Source of the DNA: Paulinella micropora
Lineage: Eukaryota; Cercozoa; Imbricatea; Euglyphida; Paulinellidae
Assembly: GCA_019918135.1 (NCBI GenBank)
Contig: WBZZ01006875.1
Location: 129,366 to 193,365, forward strand
Length of the DNA: 64,000 nucleotides
Direction of reading: 5' to 3'
The translations under genes were made by a program, and so were the position numbers. Positions within the stretch are counted from its first letter, which is position 1. Each line of letters opens with the position of its first letter. Under the pieces are notes generated by a model. It was not told the origin of the DNA and did no database searches. It saw nothing but the letters and a program-made list of their open reading frames with translations. This document shows positions 1 through 11,186 of this stretch, piece after piece.

Positions 1-2
1 AA

Positions 3-596
3 GAAGAAGCACGAAAAGAAGGAGGTGGAGAAAAACTAGAAAAGAAACAGCAAGACGAGGAAGAAGCCAAGGAAGACGAGGAAGAAAGCGAGAAAGAAGA
101 CGTCGAAGAAGAGAGCGAGGAAGAAGACGTCGAAGAAGAGGACGAGGAAGAAGGGATTGAGGAAGAAGACGACGAAGGAGAGGGCGAGGAAGAAGATGAA
201 GAAGAAGAGAGCGAGGAAGAAGACTACGAAGAAGAGGACGAGGACGAGGAAGAAGGGAGTGAGGAAGAAGACGACGAAGGAGAGGGCGAGGAAGAAGATG
301 AAGAAGAAGAGAGCGAGAAAGATGACGAAGAAGGGAGCGAGGATGAAGGCAAAGAGGCAAGCACCGACAGTGAGTGGAGTGAAGGAGGCGAAGGTGACAA
401 CTTTGTGCGGTGCAACTTCTTCATCAAGAACAAGGACAGACACTGTCTGAATAAGAAGAGAAAATCCGACAGCGAAAACGATAAGTGGCGTGGCCGCTAT
501 CATTTGCCCAACGCTTCGCGCAGTCGAGCTGGTAGCGGGGTGACCAAACACAAACGCCGTCGCATTACCATGGCTCCAAAACAGTCAACATCATAA
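3..596 (+). CDS. C-terminal part of an acidic Glu/Asp-rich protein (left edge cut)
   Basis: The frame is open from the window edge to the stop at 594-596, so the start lies outside. About 120 residues are almost wholly Glu and Asp with scattered Ser and Lys, including repeated EEDDEGEGEEEDEEEESE blocks at about residues 55-75 and 90-110. The last 75 residues are normal in composition, contain FVRCNFFIKNKDRHC and two basic clusters (KKRK and KHKRRR) that could act as nuclear localisation signals, and end in PKQSTS. Such acidic tracts are common in histone-binding and nucleolar proteins, but no family can be assigned. The reverse strand also reads open because the codons are GA-rich; that frame is compositional only. 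Confidence 0.55.
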   Translation, partial: EEARKEGGGEKLEKKQQDEEEAKEDEEESEKEDVEEESEEEDVEEEDEEEGIEEEDDEGEGEEEDEEEESEEEDYEEEDEDEEEGSEEEDDEGEGEEEDEEEESEKDDEEGSEDEGKEASTDSEWSEGGEGDNFVRCNFFIKNKDRHCLNKKRKSDSENDKWRGRYHLPNASRSRAGSGVTKHKRRRITMAPKQSTS

Positions 597-1490
597 TCAT
601 GACTTACTCAAGGCGATCGCGACGGCGGCTTCCCATCCCAGTCTGCGCTCGGAATCAGCAGCGCCACCACGCTACACCCATCCACATTTGTGTATGCCCT
701 CATTTTCAGGCAGTTGCTGTGAAAACATGAGGTGACAGCGAGAAAATAGAGTCAGTTGCTGTGAAAACATGAGGCGACAGCGAGAAAATAGAGTCGATGG
801 CGAAAAAAGGAGTGGCAGCCTTGAATACTAGTAATGCCCTGTGGTTGTAATGATTTTTTTTCTTCCTGCTGTTGCCCCCCCCCCCCCCCCACCCCCCTCC
901 CTCCACACACACAGACTCGCGGCCTCGCTATCTTTTTTTTTTTTTTTTTTTTTTTTTTTGTCAAGCTCACCTCTTGCTGTGCTACACGCTAATAGCAGAT
1001 GCTATGATCGCGTCATATCCTAGGCTACTGAATTGCTTTTCCCCTTCGCTTCCAGTAGAGGTTTAGCTATTAATATTCATAATAAAAAGTGTGCCAGGTC
1101 TAGTGCCATCAACAGAATCTCCTCTGGGAAGCTATGTGTGAAATCAGAGGGGAGTGTCTTATTAATATAAGTATTGATTTGACGTTCGCTTTGCACGATA
1201 TTCAACTATTTATGTCGCAGCAGGTTTTAATTATTAATATTATGTACATATCAATACTAACTAACCTTGTGGTAAAATTTTAAAAAATATATTTTACACA
1301 CTTAATTTCACAGAAAACATTCTCTAACTATCAATCGGACCTGCCGACATCGACTATGTGAGGTGATGAAGCTGATTTTCCGGGAATTTCCCGCTTCACA
1401 AAAAACGGGCCGGACTATCTAGTTTTTTGGGTACATAGGGAAATTTCAATGTTTTTTCTCCTATATATTAAAAGCTTCTGCGCCATGCAC
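597..1490. other. Gene-free stretch, homopolymers then AT-rich DNA
   Basis: I see no gene here. Apart from the tandem 42-mers there is a C run at 875-890, a T run at 932-959 and, from about 1060 to 1480, AT-rich sequence without an open frame. The repeat mosaic begins at about 1490. Confidence 0.6.
711..794. repeat. 42-bp unit in two tandem copies
   Basis: Two copies of a 42-bp unit (711-752 and 753-794) differ at one base. The unit starts cagttgctgtgaaaacatga. It lies in the non-coding stretch after the acidic gene. Confidence 0.9.
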
Positions 1491-2021
1491 CCTTCCTCTC
1501 CCCTGCTCCTTGAGCCCCCTGGGCTCAGGGGAGAGGGGAGGGTGGCAAAAAGGATTTCTGAATAGAGGGGGGGGGGGGGCGCCCCGGCTCGGGCTCAGTG
1601 ATATCTTAGTTTTTTTGTCAGTTTTGCCCCCTACTCTTTGAGCCCCCCGGGCTCAGGGGGGGGGGGGATGGAGTAGAAGGGAGAGAAAGGAAGGGGCAGG
1701 GGGAGTGGAGCGCCAAGAAAGTGCAAGAAAAGTCCACGCTGAATTAAAACTCGACAAAGTCTTACACTTGACACGGAGAATTAGGAGATGGAGAGAATTG
1801 ACGCTGAATTAAAGCTCGACAAGGCATTACACTTGACACTTGCAACTGCATCCTCAGGCTGCCGCAGCATCCGGCCCACGTCATGTTTCTACGGTAGTCT
1901 ATATTAGAACCCAGGCCGGCACCGTCTGTGCTCTGCTCGCGCGTCAAGAGAGTGCGAAAAAGAATACGCTGAATTAAAGCTCGACTGCGTCCTGTCAGTG
2001 CCATGGCTCGGCCATCATCGT

Positions 2022-2320
2022 GCGCAAGGTCAGAAAAATATGAAAAGAGGAAAAGAAATTCTTTTTGCCCGACAACAAAGGAAACAGACGGGGAAGAAAG
2101 GAAGGAGGGAGGGAGAAAGAGGAAGGGGGAAGATAAAGGGCAGGGAAGAAGCGAAGGGGTGATGCTCCTTCCCCCCCCCCCCCCCCCCGTTCCCTCCTCT
2201 TCCCCTTGCCCCCTGCTATCCTTCCCCCCTCCCTTCGTCCCTTGTTTGCGCGTGCAAACGCGTTCCAAAATTATTTTTTTTCCACTTTTCATATTTTTCT
2301 TATTTCCGCAGATCTGGCGC
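2022..2320. mobile_element. Fold-back (MITE-like) unit, copy 1
   Basis: The unit starts gcgcaaggtcagaaaaatat and ends with the inverse sequence cttttcatatttttctt followed by tttccgcagatctggcgc. The inner 15 bases GAAAAATATGAAAAG and CTTTTCATATTTTTC are perfect inverted repeats. Between them lie gcccgacaacaaagg, a purine tract, a pyrimidine tract and gtgcaaacgcgttcc. The ends carry AAG-GTCAG and TTTCCGCAG-A, which look like splice donor and acceptor sites. Confidence 0.65.
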
Positions 2321-3606
2321 ACCGTGTGGAGCACGACCCTGCGGCGCATGGATGGGCGGTGGTCAATGTGCCAGGAGGACAAGAGCCTCACTACCCCCCG
2401 ACGGCGCCCTGTCCGTGTCATGGCTCGGCCACCGTGCACAAGGTCAGAAAAATATGAAAAGAGGAAAATAAATTTTTTTTGCCCGACAACAAAGGGAACA
2501 GACGGGGGGAAGAAGGGGCGGGGTGTGCTTTCATCCCGTCCCCCCTCTTGTCTCTCTGTTCCCCTTGACACCTGCTATCCTCCCCCCCCCCTCCCCTCGT
2601 CCCTTGTTAGCGTGTGAAAACGCGTTCAGAATTGTCGGGAGTGGCAGTGGGAAGGGGGAGGAGCAGGGGCGTGCTTCGCCGGTGTACAAAAAAGAATCAC
2701 GCAAAAAAAAGAAATCTCTGACAAATTTTTAATATTGGCACTGAGAACTAGGAGAGGGAGAGAGGAAAGGCGCAGGGGAGGGTGTGCACCAAGAAAATAC
2801 GAAAAAGAATTTTTTAACTAAAGCTTGACAAGGCATTACACTTGACACTTGCAACGGCGCCCTCGGGCTGCCGCAGCATCCAGCCCACGTCATGTTGCTG
2901 CGGTAGCCTATGTTACAACCCTGGCGGGCACCGTCTGTGCGCTGCTCGCGCGCCAAGGGAGTGCAAAAAAGAATACGCTGAATTAAAGCTCGACGGTCTT
3001 GCACTTGGGCACTGAAAACTAGGAGCGGAGCACTGTGCTCTAGCACGTCCCTGCGGCGGATGCCGCGGGGTTCGGGGGAAATCAAATGTTTTCCCGCGGA
3101 AAGAAAAACCGCGCACTAAATTTTTTCTTGCGCAAATGACAAGTTTTTTCATGTGCCCCCCCCCCCGAAGAGGGAGCGGGGAGAGAAGCCTTAGGGGGAG
3201 CAGGGCTCCCCCTCCTCCCTCCCTGTTCAAGTTCTCAGACGGTGGGCTAAGGCAGAGTCCCAACCGACCAACTCACTACGTACGCGTGTGCCGTGCTCGA
3301 ACAGCCGGCCGCCAAGAAACGCCGCCTAAAAACGAGCTCGGGACGGCCCTGCACCCGCACGCTAGGCGGGCCGGTCGCCAAAGTAAGCAGCTGGTCGCCT
3401 CCCGGAAAGAATGCTAGTGAGAAGAGTGTGCAACTGTCCTTTCATTAAAAAAGAAATTGGAGTCTGAGCTCACTGTCATTAAAAAAATAGTGGAGTCTGG
3501 GGGGGGGCGGGGGGGGCGGCTTCGTTGGTCCACGGGTGCTGTCGGGGGGCCTCCTCTGCTCCACCCCCCCCCCCCCCCCGCGCGAGGTATTTCTGCCGCG
3601 CACTCG

Positions 3607-4964
3607 CTAGCAGCTAAGCTGCTCGCCGTCGTGCCACAGCTCCAGCCTGCTCTGCGCCGAGGCGGCGGCCCGCGCTAGTGCGTCCGGCCTGATCTGTGGA
3701 CAGCACGTCACCCGCAACGTACGCAGTGCAGACTGGGGCGGGGCTAGCAGCGGGGTCAGATCTGCCCAGGTCAGGCCCGGATAAGAGTGGAACGTCACCT
3801 GGCGCAGCGCGGGGCAGTGCCGCAGCGCGCCGACACTCTCCGCCCGGTAGCAGCGACCAAGATACAACTCTTGCAGGGTCTGCACGTGCTGCAGTTCGTC
3901 CAGGCGCCAGCGGCGTCCATACTCATCGAGGTGCAGTTTCTGCAGCCCCGCGCAGTGTCGCAGTGGCTCTAGGCTCTCCAGGTGCTCGCAACCTTGCAGC
4001 ATCAGCTCACGGAGGGACCGCACGTACTGCAGTTCGTGCACGTTGGCCACGCTAGCACACCGGCGAAGCGTTAGCTCCTGCAACGAGTAGCAGGCCCGGA
4101 GCGCGCCCAGGTCCGCACCGCGCAGGCCCGGCAGCCCCGGGCCCCGGAGGCCCACGCAACCCGTTATGTCCAGTTCGCGGAGGGCCGGCAGGGCCAACAG
4201 GTCCGCCAGGCACGCCTCCGTCACCTGTGCACAGTGGCGCAGGTTCAGGCGCCGGAGTTGTACCAAGGCCCGGAGCCTGGCCAGCTGGTGGCCGTAGGGC
4301 GTAGCCTCCAGGGCCAGCTCTTCGAGCTGGTGTAGCTGCAGCACGCAGGCTAGCCCCTCCTCGTTGATCGCGTTTATCACCGTCGGCTCTAGCCGCCGGA
4401 GGGCCGAGAGGTGGCGCAGCTGTAGTAGCCCCGTGCCCCGCACCCCGCAACAGACCCGCAACTCCAGGTGCGCTAGGGACACGAAAGCTTGCAGGTAGGC
4501 ACAATCGGCGTCGGTCCAGCTGTGACAATAGGACAAGGTGAGTTGGCGCAGCGCGGCCGGCGCCTGGAGAACAGTCAGATCTGCTCCACCCAAGTGTTCG
4601 AGGCCCTCCAACCGCTGCTCTAGGATCGAGGCGGCGCTGGACAGCACCTGGCGCAGGTAGTGAACAAAGCGTGCGCGGATTTCCACCTGGAGTTTCTGCA
4701 GCCGCAGGCTTAGCACAAGGTTGCAGTGGTCCGCGCGGTGCAGCAGGAGCTCGGCCGGCGGGACATAGCTCTGCCATCACCGCGCTTGTTGGCTCAGGGC
4801 AGCCGCCGGCAGCACAGGGCCAGCCACACCTGACTAGCGGGCACGAAATCCCGCACGAGCCACCACACGCCCTCGGGCAAGAGCCACAATCCACCAGCGT
4901 GGTTCAGAATTCTACAAAGGCGCTTGTGTGGTCTTTTGGTCACGTCGTCGTGCTGGCCCGACAT
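3607..4964 (-). CDS. F-box / leucine-rich repeat (CC-type) protein
   Basis: The N-terminal part, from an ATG at 4964, has an F-box-like stretch (LPEGVWWLVRDFVPASQVW then LALCCRRL). The main open frame below 4716 codes about 365 residues of leucine-rich repeats of roughly 24 residues with Cys at the motif end (LRQLTLSYC, LRRLNLRHC, LRELDITGC, LQELTLRRC, LRELMLQGC, LQELYLGRC), the AMN1/FBXL type. Proteins of this kind are substrate receptors of SCF ubiquitin ligases. The F-box and LRR parts lie in different frames, so there is either an unrecognised intron or a frameshift between about 4720 and 4795. The gene is an island of unique GC-rich DNA within repeats. It could be a host gene or one brought by a large DNA virus; the LRR assignment is firm, the F-box likely. 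Confidence 0.75.
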
Positions 4965-5173
4965 ACTCGCAGCAGCCGGTGCGCAGGGGGAGTCGCAGTT
5001 TGTGCGGTGTCGTCTGTCTCGGGGCTCAAAGAGCAAGGGAAGGGAGCAGGGTGGTTTTGTGTTTGTATTTTTCCTTGAATTTCACCTAAATAAAATATGA
5101 CAAATACTCAGACGGGGGACTAAGACAATTCGTGTTTCTTTCTTCGTGCTAGAACTCTAAGAACAAAGCAAAA

Positions 5174-5407
5174 ATGAAAAAAACCCGCCAGTGCACAAAA
5201 TGTTCACTGGACTCCCTTTTCTGTAACAAGGCTAGTGTAAATGTCAAGCTTAGTAAGAATTTTGTTTTACTTTTTGAATCAATAAAAAGTGCGAGGTCGC
5301 TAAAGCACGAGTACGACAGACAGCGCGCTTTCTTTCCTTCCGCAAAAACGTCTTTTTTCTGTCTCAGAGAGTGCGCCGCCTCATTGGAGAAGTCACTCGT
5401 CGTATGA
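5174..5407 (+). CDS. Small ORF in a unique island, unknown
   Basis: A 77-residue frame beginning MKKTRQCTKCSLDSLFC lies in a stretch (about 5100-5420) that matches no repeat module. It has a CxxC and several further Cys but no recognisable domain. No supporting context, so it may be chance. Confidence 0.2.
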   Translation: MKKTRQCTKCSLDSLFCNKASVNVKLSKNFVLLFESIKSARSLKHEYDRQRAFFPSAKTSFFCLRECAASLEKSLVV

Positions 5408-5496
5408 CTTAAACGGAGTTTGTGGTCGAGACACGGCCCGGGGGGGGGGGGGGGGGAAGGGACGCCCCCCCCCCTCTTTTTTTCTTCTTCCTTCTC

Positions 5497-5527
5497 CTTG
5501 AGCCCCCTGAGCCCGGGGGGCTCAAAG
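5497..5527. repeat. GAGCCCCC inverted-repeat hairpin (example)
   Basis: The sequence ttgagccccctgagc ccggggggctcaa forms a stem of about 13 bp. Closely related hairpins occur at about 1508, 1638, 5680, 7246, 8448, 14957, 16235 and 22031, usually following a run of cttccc(ctgctc) and preceding a purine tract. They mark the end of the ggaggcgttgcatg module. Confidence 0.75.
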
Positions 5528-5913
5528 AACAGGGGAAATGCAAAGGGGAGGGGAAGAGCGCAGAAGATAAAAGAAAAATGCATGAAACGCCTCAACTAAG
5601 CCCCCCAATGCCGGTCATCCCCCCCCCCCCTCTTCCCTTCCCATTTTTGTCGAGCTTTAAATTTGTTTTGTGCCTCCCGTCCCCTGAGCCCAGGGGGCTC
5701 AAGGAGCAGGGAAAGCTTTTTAATTTGAGTCTAACTTGTAGACTTGAGCCCGTTCACGTACCAGCAAGCCCCCTTGTAGACTTTCGAGTAAGTTTCCCAA
5801 ATCTTTGCGCGTAAATAAATTATTAGTATTCAGTGCCAAGTGTAATACTTTGTCGAGCTTTTAATAAATTCAGCGTATTCTCTTTTTTTTGTACTCTCCC
5901 GCGGGGCGCGATA

Positions 5914-6182
5914 TGGTCAAATTCTGGACGTGATACGGCTGAAAGAGGCAGTTCCGTCTGTCATTTGGCGCCAAATTATGCAGTCTGGAGGTAGGTACGT
6001 GATACGGTTGAAAAAGGCAGTACGTCTTAGCTTTCCCGGGGAAACAGCCGTAAGCGCCGATTTGGCGCCAAGATCTAATTGCGCAAAAAGAAAATCCCAC
6101 ACAGACGCTCGGCTGGGCCGCCGTGAGGAAGACGTCCTCCCCCTCCCTCTCACTCTCGTCGCCCCTCTCACTTTCGTCGCCC
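5914..6182. repeat. Palindrome-pair module, copy 1
   Basis: This copy has TTTGGCGCCAAA at 5964 and a one-base variant at 6061. Between them is gtgatacggttgaaaaaggc, and after them gcgcaaaaagaaaatcccac, gaggaagacgtcctcccc and the start of the 18-bp array cgtcgcccctctcacttt. Other copies are at 9373, 13500, 22625 and 23013, with a fragment at 17240. Confidence 0.8.
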
Positions 6183-6842
6183 TCAGGCTGCCACAGCAGC
6201 GTCTAGTCAATGTCATGTCGCTGTGGTAGCCTATGTTAGAACCCTGGCCGGCACCGTCTGTGCTCTGCTCGCACGCCAAGAGAGTACGAAAAAGAATACG
6301 ATGAATTAAAGCTCGACGGTCGTACACTTGGGGCACTGAAAACTAGGAGCAGAGCACCGTGCCCCAGCACGACCCTGCGGCGAATGAATGGATGGGCGGT
6401 GATCAATGTGCCAGGAGGACAAGGGCCTCACTACCCACGACGGCGTCCTGTCCGTGCCATGGCTCGGCCACCGTGCGCAAGATCCGCGGGAATATGAAAA
6501 GAGGAAAAGAAAACTTTGTTTTGCCCGACAACAAAGGAAACAGACGGGGAAAGAAAGGGGGAGGGGGAGGGGGAGTAGGGCGCCAGGAAAGTGCAAGAAA
6601 AGTCCACGCTGAATTAAAACTCGACAAGGTCTTATATTTGACACTGAGAATTAGGAGATAGAGAGAATTTAACGCAGAATTAAAGCTCGACGGCCTTACA
6701 CTTGGGCACTGAAAACTAGAAGCGGAGCACTGCGCCAGCACGAACCTGCGGCAGATGGTACTGCCCCGTGGTCAATGTGCCAGGAGGACAAAGGCCTCAC
6801 TACCCCGACGGCGTCCTGTCCGTACCGTGGCTCGGCCACCGT

Positions 6843-7126
6843 GCGCAAGGTCAGAAAAATATGAAAAGAGGAGAATTTTTTTTTGCCTGACAACAGAGGG
6901 AACAGACGGTGGGGGGAGAGGGGGAAGGGGGGACGAGGGAGGAAGAGGAAGGGGGGGAAGAAGGGGGCGGGGTGTGCTTCCCCTCGTCCTCCCTCTCGTC
7001 CCTCTGTTTCCCTTGTCCCTTGCTATTCCCCCCCCCCCCTCCTCTCGTCCCTCAGAGCGCGTGCAAACGCGTTCTAAAAAAAATTCTTTTCCACTTTTCA
7101 TTTTGTTCCTATTTCCGCAGATCTTG
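6843..7126. mobile_element. Fold-back (MITE-like) unit, copy 2
   Basis: It has the same inverted ends as the copy at 2022: gcgcaaggtcagaaaaatat on the left and cacttttcattttgttc plus atttccgcagatcttg on the right. The interior is a purine tract, a pyrimidine tract and gtgcaaacgcgttc. Confidence 0.6.
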
Positions 7127-7541
7127 CAGAGGGAGGGGGGGGGCGCCCAGCATGGGGCGAAGAGATTAGTGGAGGCGTTGCATGTATTTATTTTGTTTGC
7201 AGCTTCTGCGCCATTCACCCTCTCCCCCTTCCCCTCCCCTGCTCATTGAGCCCCCTGGGCTCAGGGGAGGAGAGAGGGGAGGGGGCGCTAAGAATGTACG
7301 AATTTACGCTGAATTAAAGCTCGACAAGGCATTACACTTGACACTTGCAACGGCACCCTCAGGCTGTCGCAGCATCCGGCCCACTCGATGGTCGTACTTG
7401 AGCATTGAAAACTAGGAGCGGAGCACCGTGCCCCCCAGCACGACCCTGCGGCATAGTACTGCCCCCGTGGTTAATGTGCTAGGAGGACAAGAGCTTCACT
7501 ACCCCGACTGCGTCCTGTCTGTGCAATGGCTCGGCCACCGT

Positions 7542-7799
7542 GCGCAAGATCAGAAAAATATAAAAAAAGAAAAAAATGTTGGCCCGAGAACAAGGGGGCA
7601 ACAGACGGGGAAAACGGAATAAAGGGGGGAAGGAGGGAGGAAGAGGAAGGGAGGAAGAAGGGGGGGGGGGGTGTGCTTCCCCCCCCCCCCTCACTCTCGT
7701 CCCTCTGTTCCCCTCGTCCCTTGTTTGCGCGTGCAAACGCCTTCCAAAAAAAAATCTTTTCCAATTTTCATATTTTTCCTATTTCCTCAGATCTTGTGC
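7542..7799. mobile_element. Fold-back (MITE-like) unit, copy 3
   Basis: Left end gcgcaagatcagaaaaatat, right end attttcatatttttcc and atttcctcagatcttgtgc. In this copy the donor-like GT at the left end is AT. The following repeat core runs directly into the 99-residue ORF. Confidence 0.6.
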
Positions 7800-7974
7800 A
7801 CCGTGCTCCAGCACGACCCTGCGGCGGATGGTACTGCCCCCGTGGTCAATGTGCCAGGGGAACAAGAGCCTCACAACCCCCCCCCCCCCCCCCGACGGCG
7901 CCCTGTCCGTGCCATGGCTCGGCCACCGTGCGTCACCGTGCATCTCCAAAAACAGACGTCCATTTCTAGCGTCC

Positions 7975-8274
7975 ATGGGCTCCGGTGCCGGGGATCAGCT
8001 GATTGAAGCTAGTTACACAGGCGCGGACGTCGTGATCTGGTACAAGAGGGAACTATACGCTGCGGTGACCGACGCAATAGAAATCATGGCTATGGAGGTC
8101 ACGCAACAGCCGGCCATCGTTGAACGCTTAGCACAAGAGTTAGCGGCTAATAAAGCTTGGCGCCCGGGCTACAGAAGATACAAACACGCGATTCATGCTG
8201 ACATCTGTAGCAGAATTCGTTCCGAACCGGCAAAAGAGCTTATTGAAACCATTCCGGATTGGATTGAAATCTAG
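7975..8274 (+). CDS. 99-residue protein of a repeat-borne family, unknown
   Basis: An ATG-started frame of 99 residues (MGSGAGDQLIEASYTGADVV to ELIETIPDWIEI) stands out as normal protein sequence among the repeats. It is rich in Ala, Glu and Ile, looks helical and has no signal peptide or recognisable motif. A decayed second copy is at 21642-21870, and short 3' scraps lie at 17030-17049 and 18958-18996. The flanks are shared too: caccgtgcatctccaaaaac upstream, and gaccggcaagcagttggaag downstream up to about 8540. It thus travels with the repeat mosaic. It could be a captured host gene or a protein of one of the repeat elements; function unknown. Confidence 0.5.
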   Translation: MGSGAGDQLIEASYTGADVVIWYKRELYAAVTDAIEIMAMEVTQQPAIVERLAQELAANKAWRPGYRRYKHAIHADICSRIRSEPAKELIETIPDWIEI

Positions 8275-8922
8275 GAAGACAAACCCCCCCTGAGACCGGC
8301 AAGCAGTTGGAAGAGAGAAAGGGCAGCACGCGGCACATCTTCCTCCCTCCTCAGAGCGGAGGGGCAAAATGAAGTAAACTTTTTTTTGGAGCCCACCAAT
8401 GGGGGGGGGGCGCCCCCCCCCTTCCCCTTCTTTCTTCTCCTCTCTGAGCCCCCTGAGCCCAGGGGGCTCAAGGAGCAGGTAAAGGGGAAATCGGGAGCGG
8501 GAGGGAAGGGGAAGGGGTAGGGGCGTGAAGGGATTACGAAAAAGAATGCGCTGAATTAAAGCTCGACGGTCGTACACTTGAGCACTGACAACTAGGAGCG
8601 GATCACCGTGCCCCAGCACGACCCCGCGGCGAATGGATGGGCGGTGGTCAATGTGCTAGGAGGACAAGGGCCTCACTGTTTGAGAATCGGGGGCGGGAGC
8701 CGGAAAGGGAGAGCAGGGGCGCGCTTCGCCGGTGTACAAAAAATTAAAAAAAATCCATGACAAAGTTGTAATCTTGGCACTGAAAACTAAGAGAGGAAGG
8801 GGTCGGGGGAGGATTAATCTATCTTTCCCTCCCCCCCTCCCGACCTCCTTTCGTCCCTCCTCAGAGCGCGTGCAAACGCGTTCCAATTTTTCCACTTTTC
8901 ATATTCCCGCAGATATTTCCGC

Positions 8923-9800
8923 AGATCTTGCAGAGGGAAGAGGCAGGGGCGCGCTTCGCCGGTATACCAAAAAGAATCACGCAAAAATAGAAATCACTGA
9001 CAAAGTTTTATTATTGGCACTGAGAACAAGGAGCGGGAGAGAGAAAGGGCAGAGGGAGGGGGCCGCGCCAAGAAAACGTAATTTACGCTGAATTAAAGCT
9101 CGACAAGGCATTGCACTTGACACTTGCAACGGCACTCTCAGGCTGCCGCAGCATCCGGCCCACTCGACGGTCCTACACTTGAGCACTGAAAACTAGGAGC
9201 GGAGGACAAGAGCCTCACTACCCCGACGGCGTCCTGTCCGTGCCATAGCCCGGCCACTGTGCGCAGGGTCAGAAAAATATGAACAGAGGGGAGGGGTTTA
9301 GTGGAGGCGTTGCATGTATTTATTTCTTTTGCAGCTTCTGCGCCCTTCCCCTCCCCCTCCCCCCCTACTCCTTGAGCCTCCGGAACGGCCCCAGCCAAAT
9401 TTGGCGCCAAATTGTGCCGTCCGGAGGTAGGGCGCGTGATACGGTTGAAGAAGGCAGTACGTCTAAACCTTCCCAGGGAAGCGGCCGTAAGCGCCAATTT
9501 GGCGCCAAAATCTACTTGCGCAAAAAGAAATCACACACAGACGCTCGGCTGGGCCGCCGTGAGGAAGACGTCCTCCCCCTCCCTCTCACTCTCGTCGCCC
9601 CTCTCACTTTCGTCGCCCCTCTCACCTTCGTCGCCCCTCTCACCTTTGTCCTCTGCTTCCTCCTCCCCCCCCCCCCCTCCACTCGTCCCTCCTCAGAGCG
9701 CGTGCAAACGCGTTCCAAAAAAAATTGTTGCTTTCCACTTTTCATATTCCCGCAGATATTTCCGCATATCCTTGCAGAGGGGAGAGGCAGGGATGGAGGA
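8923..9800. repeat. Segmental duplication A, left copy
   Basis: About 880 bp from cagatcttgcagagggaag onward is repeated almost base for base at about 13045-13935, covering a repeat core, the ggaggcgttgcatg module and one full palindrome-pair module. The right copy has more copies of the 18-bp array. Confidence 0.85.
9373..9662. repeat. Palindrome-pair module, copy 2
   Basis: Perfect TTTGGCGCCAAA palindromes stand at 9400-9411 and 9498-9509. The first lies inside a larger inverted repeat whose arms are cctccgga and tccggagg. The module ends in the 18-bp array cgtcgcccctctcacttt (about three copies). Confidence 0.85.
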
Positions 9801-10499
9801 GCAAGGGCGCGCCAAGAGAGTGCAAAAAAGAATACGCTGAATCAAAGCGCGACTGTCTTACACTTGGGGCACTGAAAGCTATGAGCGGAGCACCGTGCAC
9901 CAGCACGACCCTGCAGCGGATGGTACTGCCCCCGCGGTAAATGTGCCAGGATGACAAGGGCCTCACTGTCTGAGAATCGGGGGCGGGAGCCGGAGAGGGA
10001 GAGCAGGGACGCACTAAGAAATATACAAAAAATTAAAAAAAAATCCATGATAAAGTTGTAATCTTGGCACAGAAAACTAAGAGAGGAAAGGGTCGGGGGA
10101 GGATTAATCTATCTTCTCCCTCCTCCCCCCCCACCTCCTTTCGTCCCTTGTTTGCGCGTGCAAACGCGTTCCAATTTTTTTTCCACTTTTCATATTCCCG
10201 CAGATATTTCCGCAGATCTTGCGCACCGTGCTCCAGCACAACTCTGCGGCGGATGGTACTGTCCTCGCTGTCAATGCGCTAGGAGGACAAAAGCCTCATT
10301 ACCCCCGACGGCGCCCCGCCAGTGCCATGGCTCGGCCACTGTGCGCAAGGTCAGAAAAATATGCAATGGAAAAAGAATTTTTTTTGCCCGACAACAAAGG
10401 GAACAGACGGGGGGGGCGGGGGGGGGGTGGGGGAAGGGAGGAAGAAAAAGGGGGGGGGAGAGAAGAAGGGGGCGGGATGTGCTTCTTTTCCATCCAATA

Positions 10500-10880
10500 T
10501 TAAAGCTTTGTCAGGGATTTTTTTTTAATTTCTTTTTTGTACACAGGCGAAGCGCGCCCCTGCCTCTTCCCTCTGCAAGATCTGCGGAAATATATGCGGG
10601 AATATTAAAAGTTGAAAATAATATTTTTTGGAACGCGTTTGCACGCGCAAACAAATGACGAGGGGAGAGGGGGGGGGGTAGGCAGAGGGCAAGGGGGAAC
10701 AGAGGGACGAGAGGAGGGGGGGGGGGGGGGAGCACAACCTGCCCCCTTCTTCTCCCCTTCTTCTTCCTCCCTCCTTCCCCCTTTCTATATCCCCCTCCCC
10801 GTCTGTTCCCTTTGTTGTCGGGCAATTTTTTTTTCCTATTTTCATATTTTTCTGACCCTGCGCACGGTAGCCGTGCCATA
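10500..10880. repeat. Inverted block of the mosaic
   Basis: Modules that read on the plus strand elsewhere run here on the minus strand: gtacacaggcgaagcgcgcc, then gatctgcggaaatatatgc, ggaacgcgtttgcacgcgc, and further on tctgttccctttgttgtcgg with catatttttctgaccctgcg. Confidence 0.85.
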
Positions 10881-11186
10881 GCTCAGCCACCATGCGCAAC
10901 GTCAGAAAACTACAAAAAGAGGGAAGGGGAGGGAGAGTATGGATTGTCTAGTCCCTCGTCTGAGGATCGGGAGCTAGAGGGAAGGGGAGGCTAGGGGCGC
11001 GCTTCGCCGGTGTACAAGAAAAATCACGCGAAAAGAAATTACTAAAAGAAAAAATTTTAATCTTGGCACTGAGAACGTGTACAGGGAGGGGCGGGGTGTG
11101 CTCTCCATCCCCGTCCCCTCTCTCGTCCTTCTGTTCCCCCTTGCCCCCCTGCTATCCCCCCCCCCCTCCTCTCGTCCCTTGTTTGC

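Noticed and set aside
36-551. Long open frames on the minus strand opposite the acidic gene (Phe/Leu/Val-rich)
   Set aside because: They mirror the GA-rich codons of the plus-strand acidic frame; composition is unlike a real membrane protein.
4052-4894. 280-residue minus-strand frame overlapping the F-box/LRR gene
   Set aside because: Gly/Ala/Pro-rich shadow of the LRR frame; no LRR pattern.
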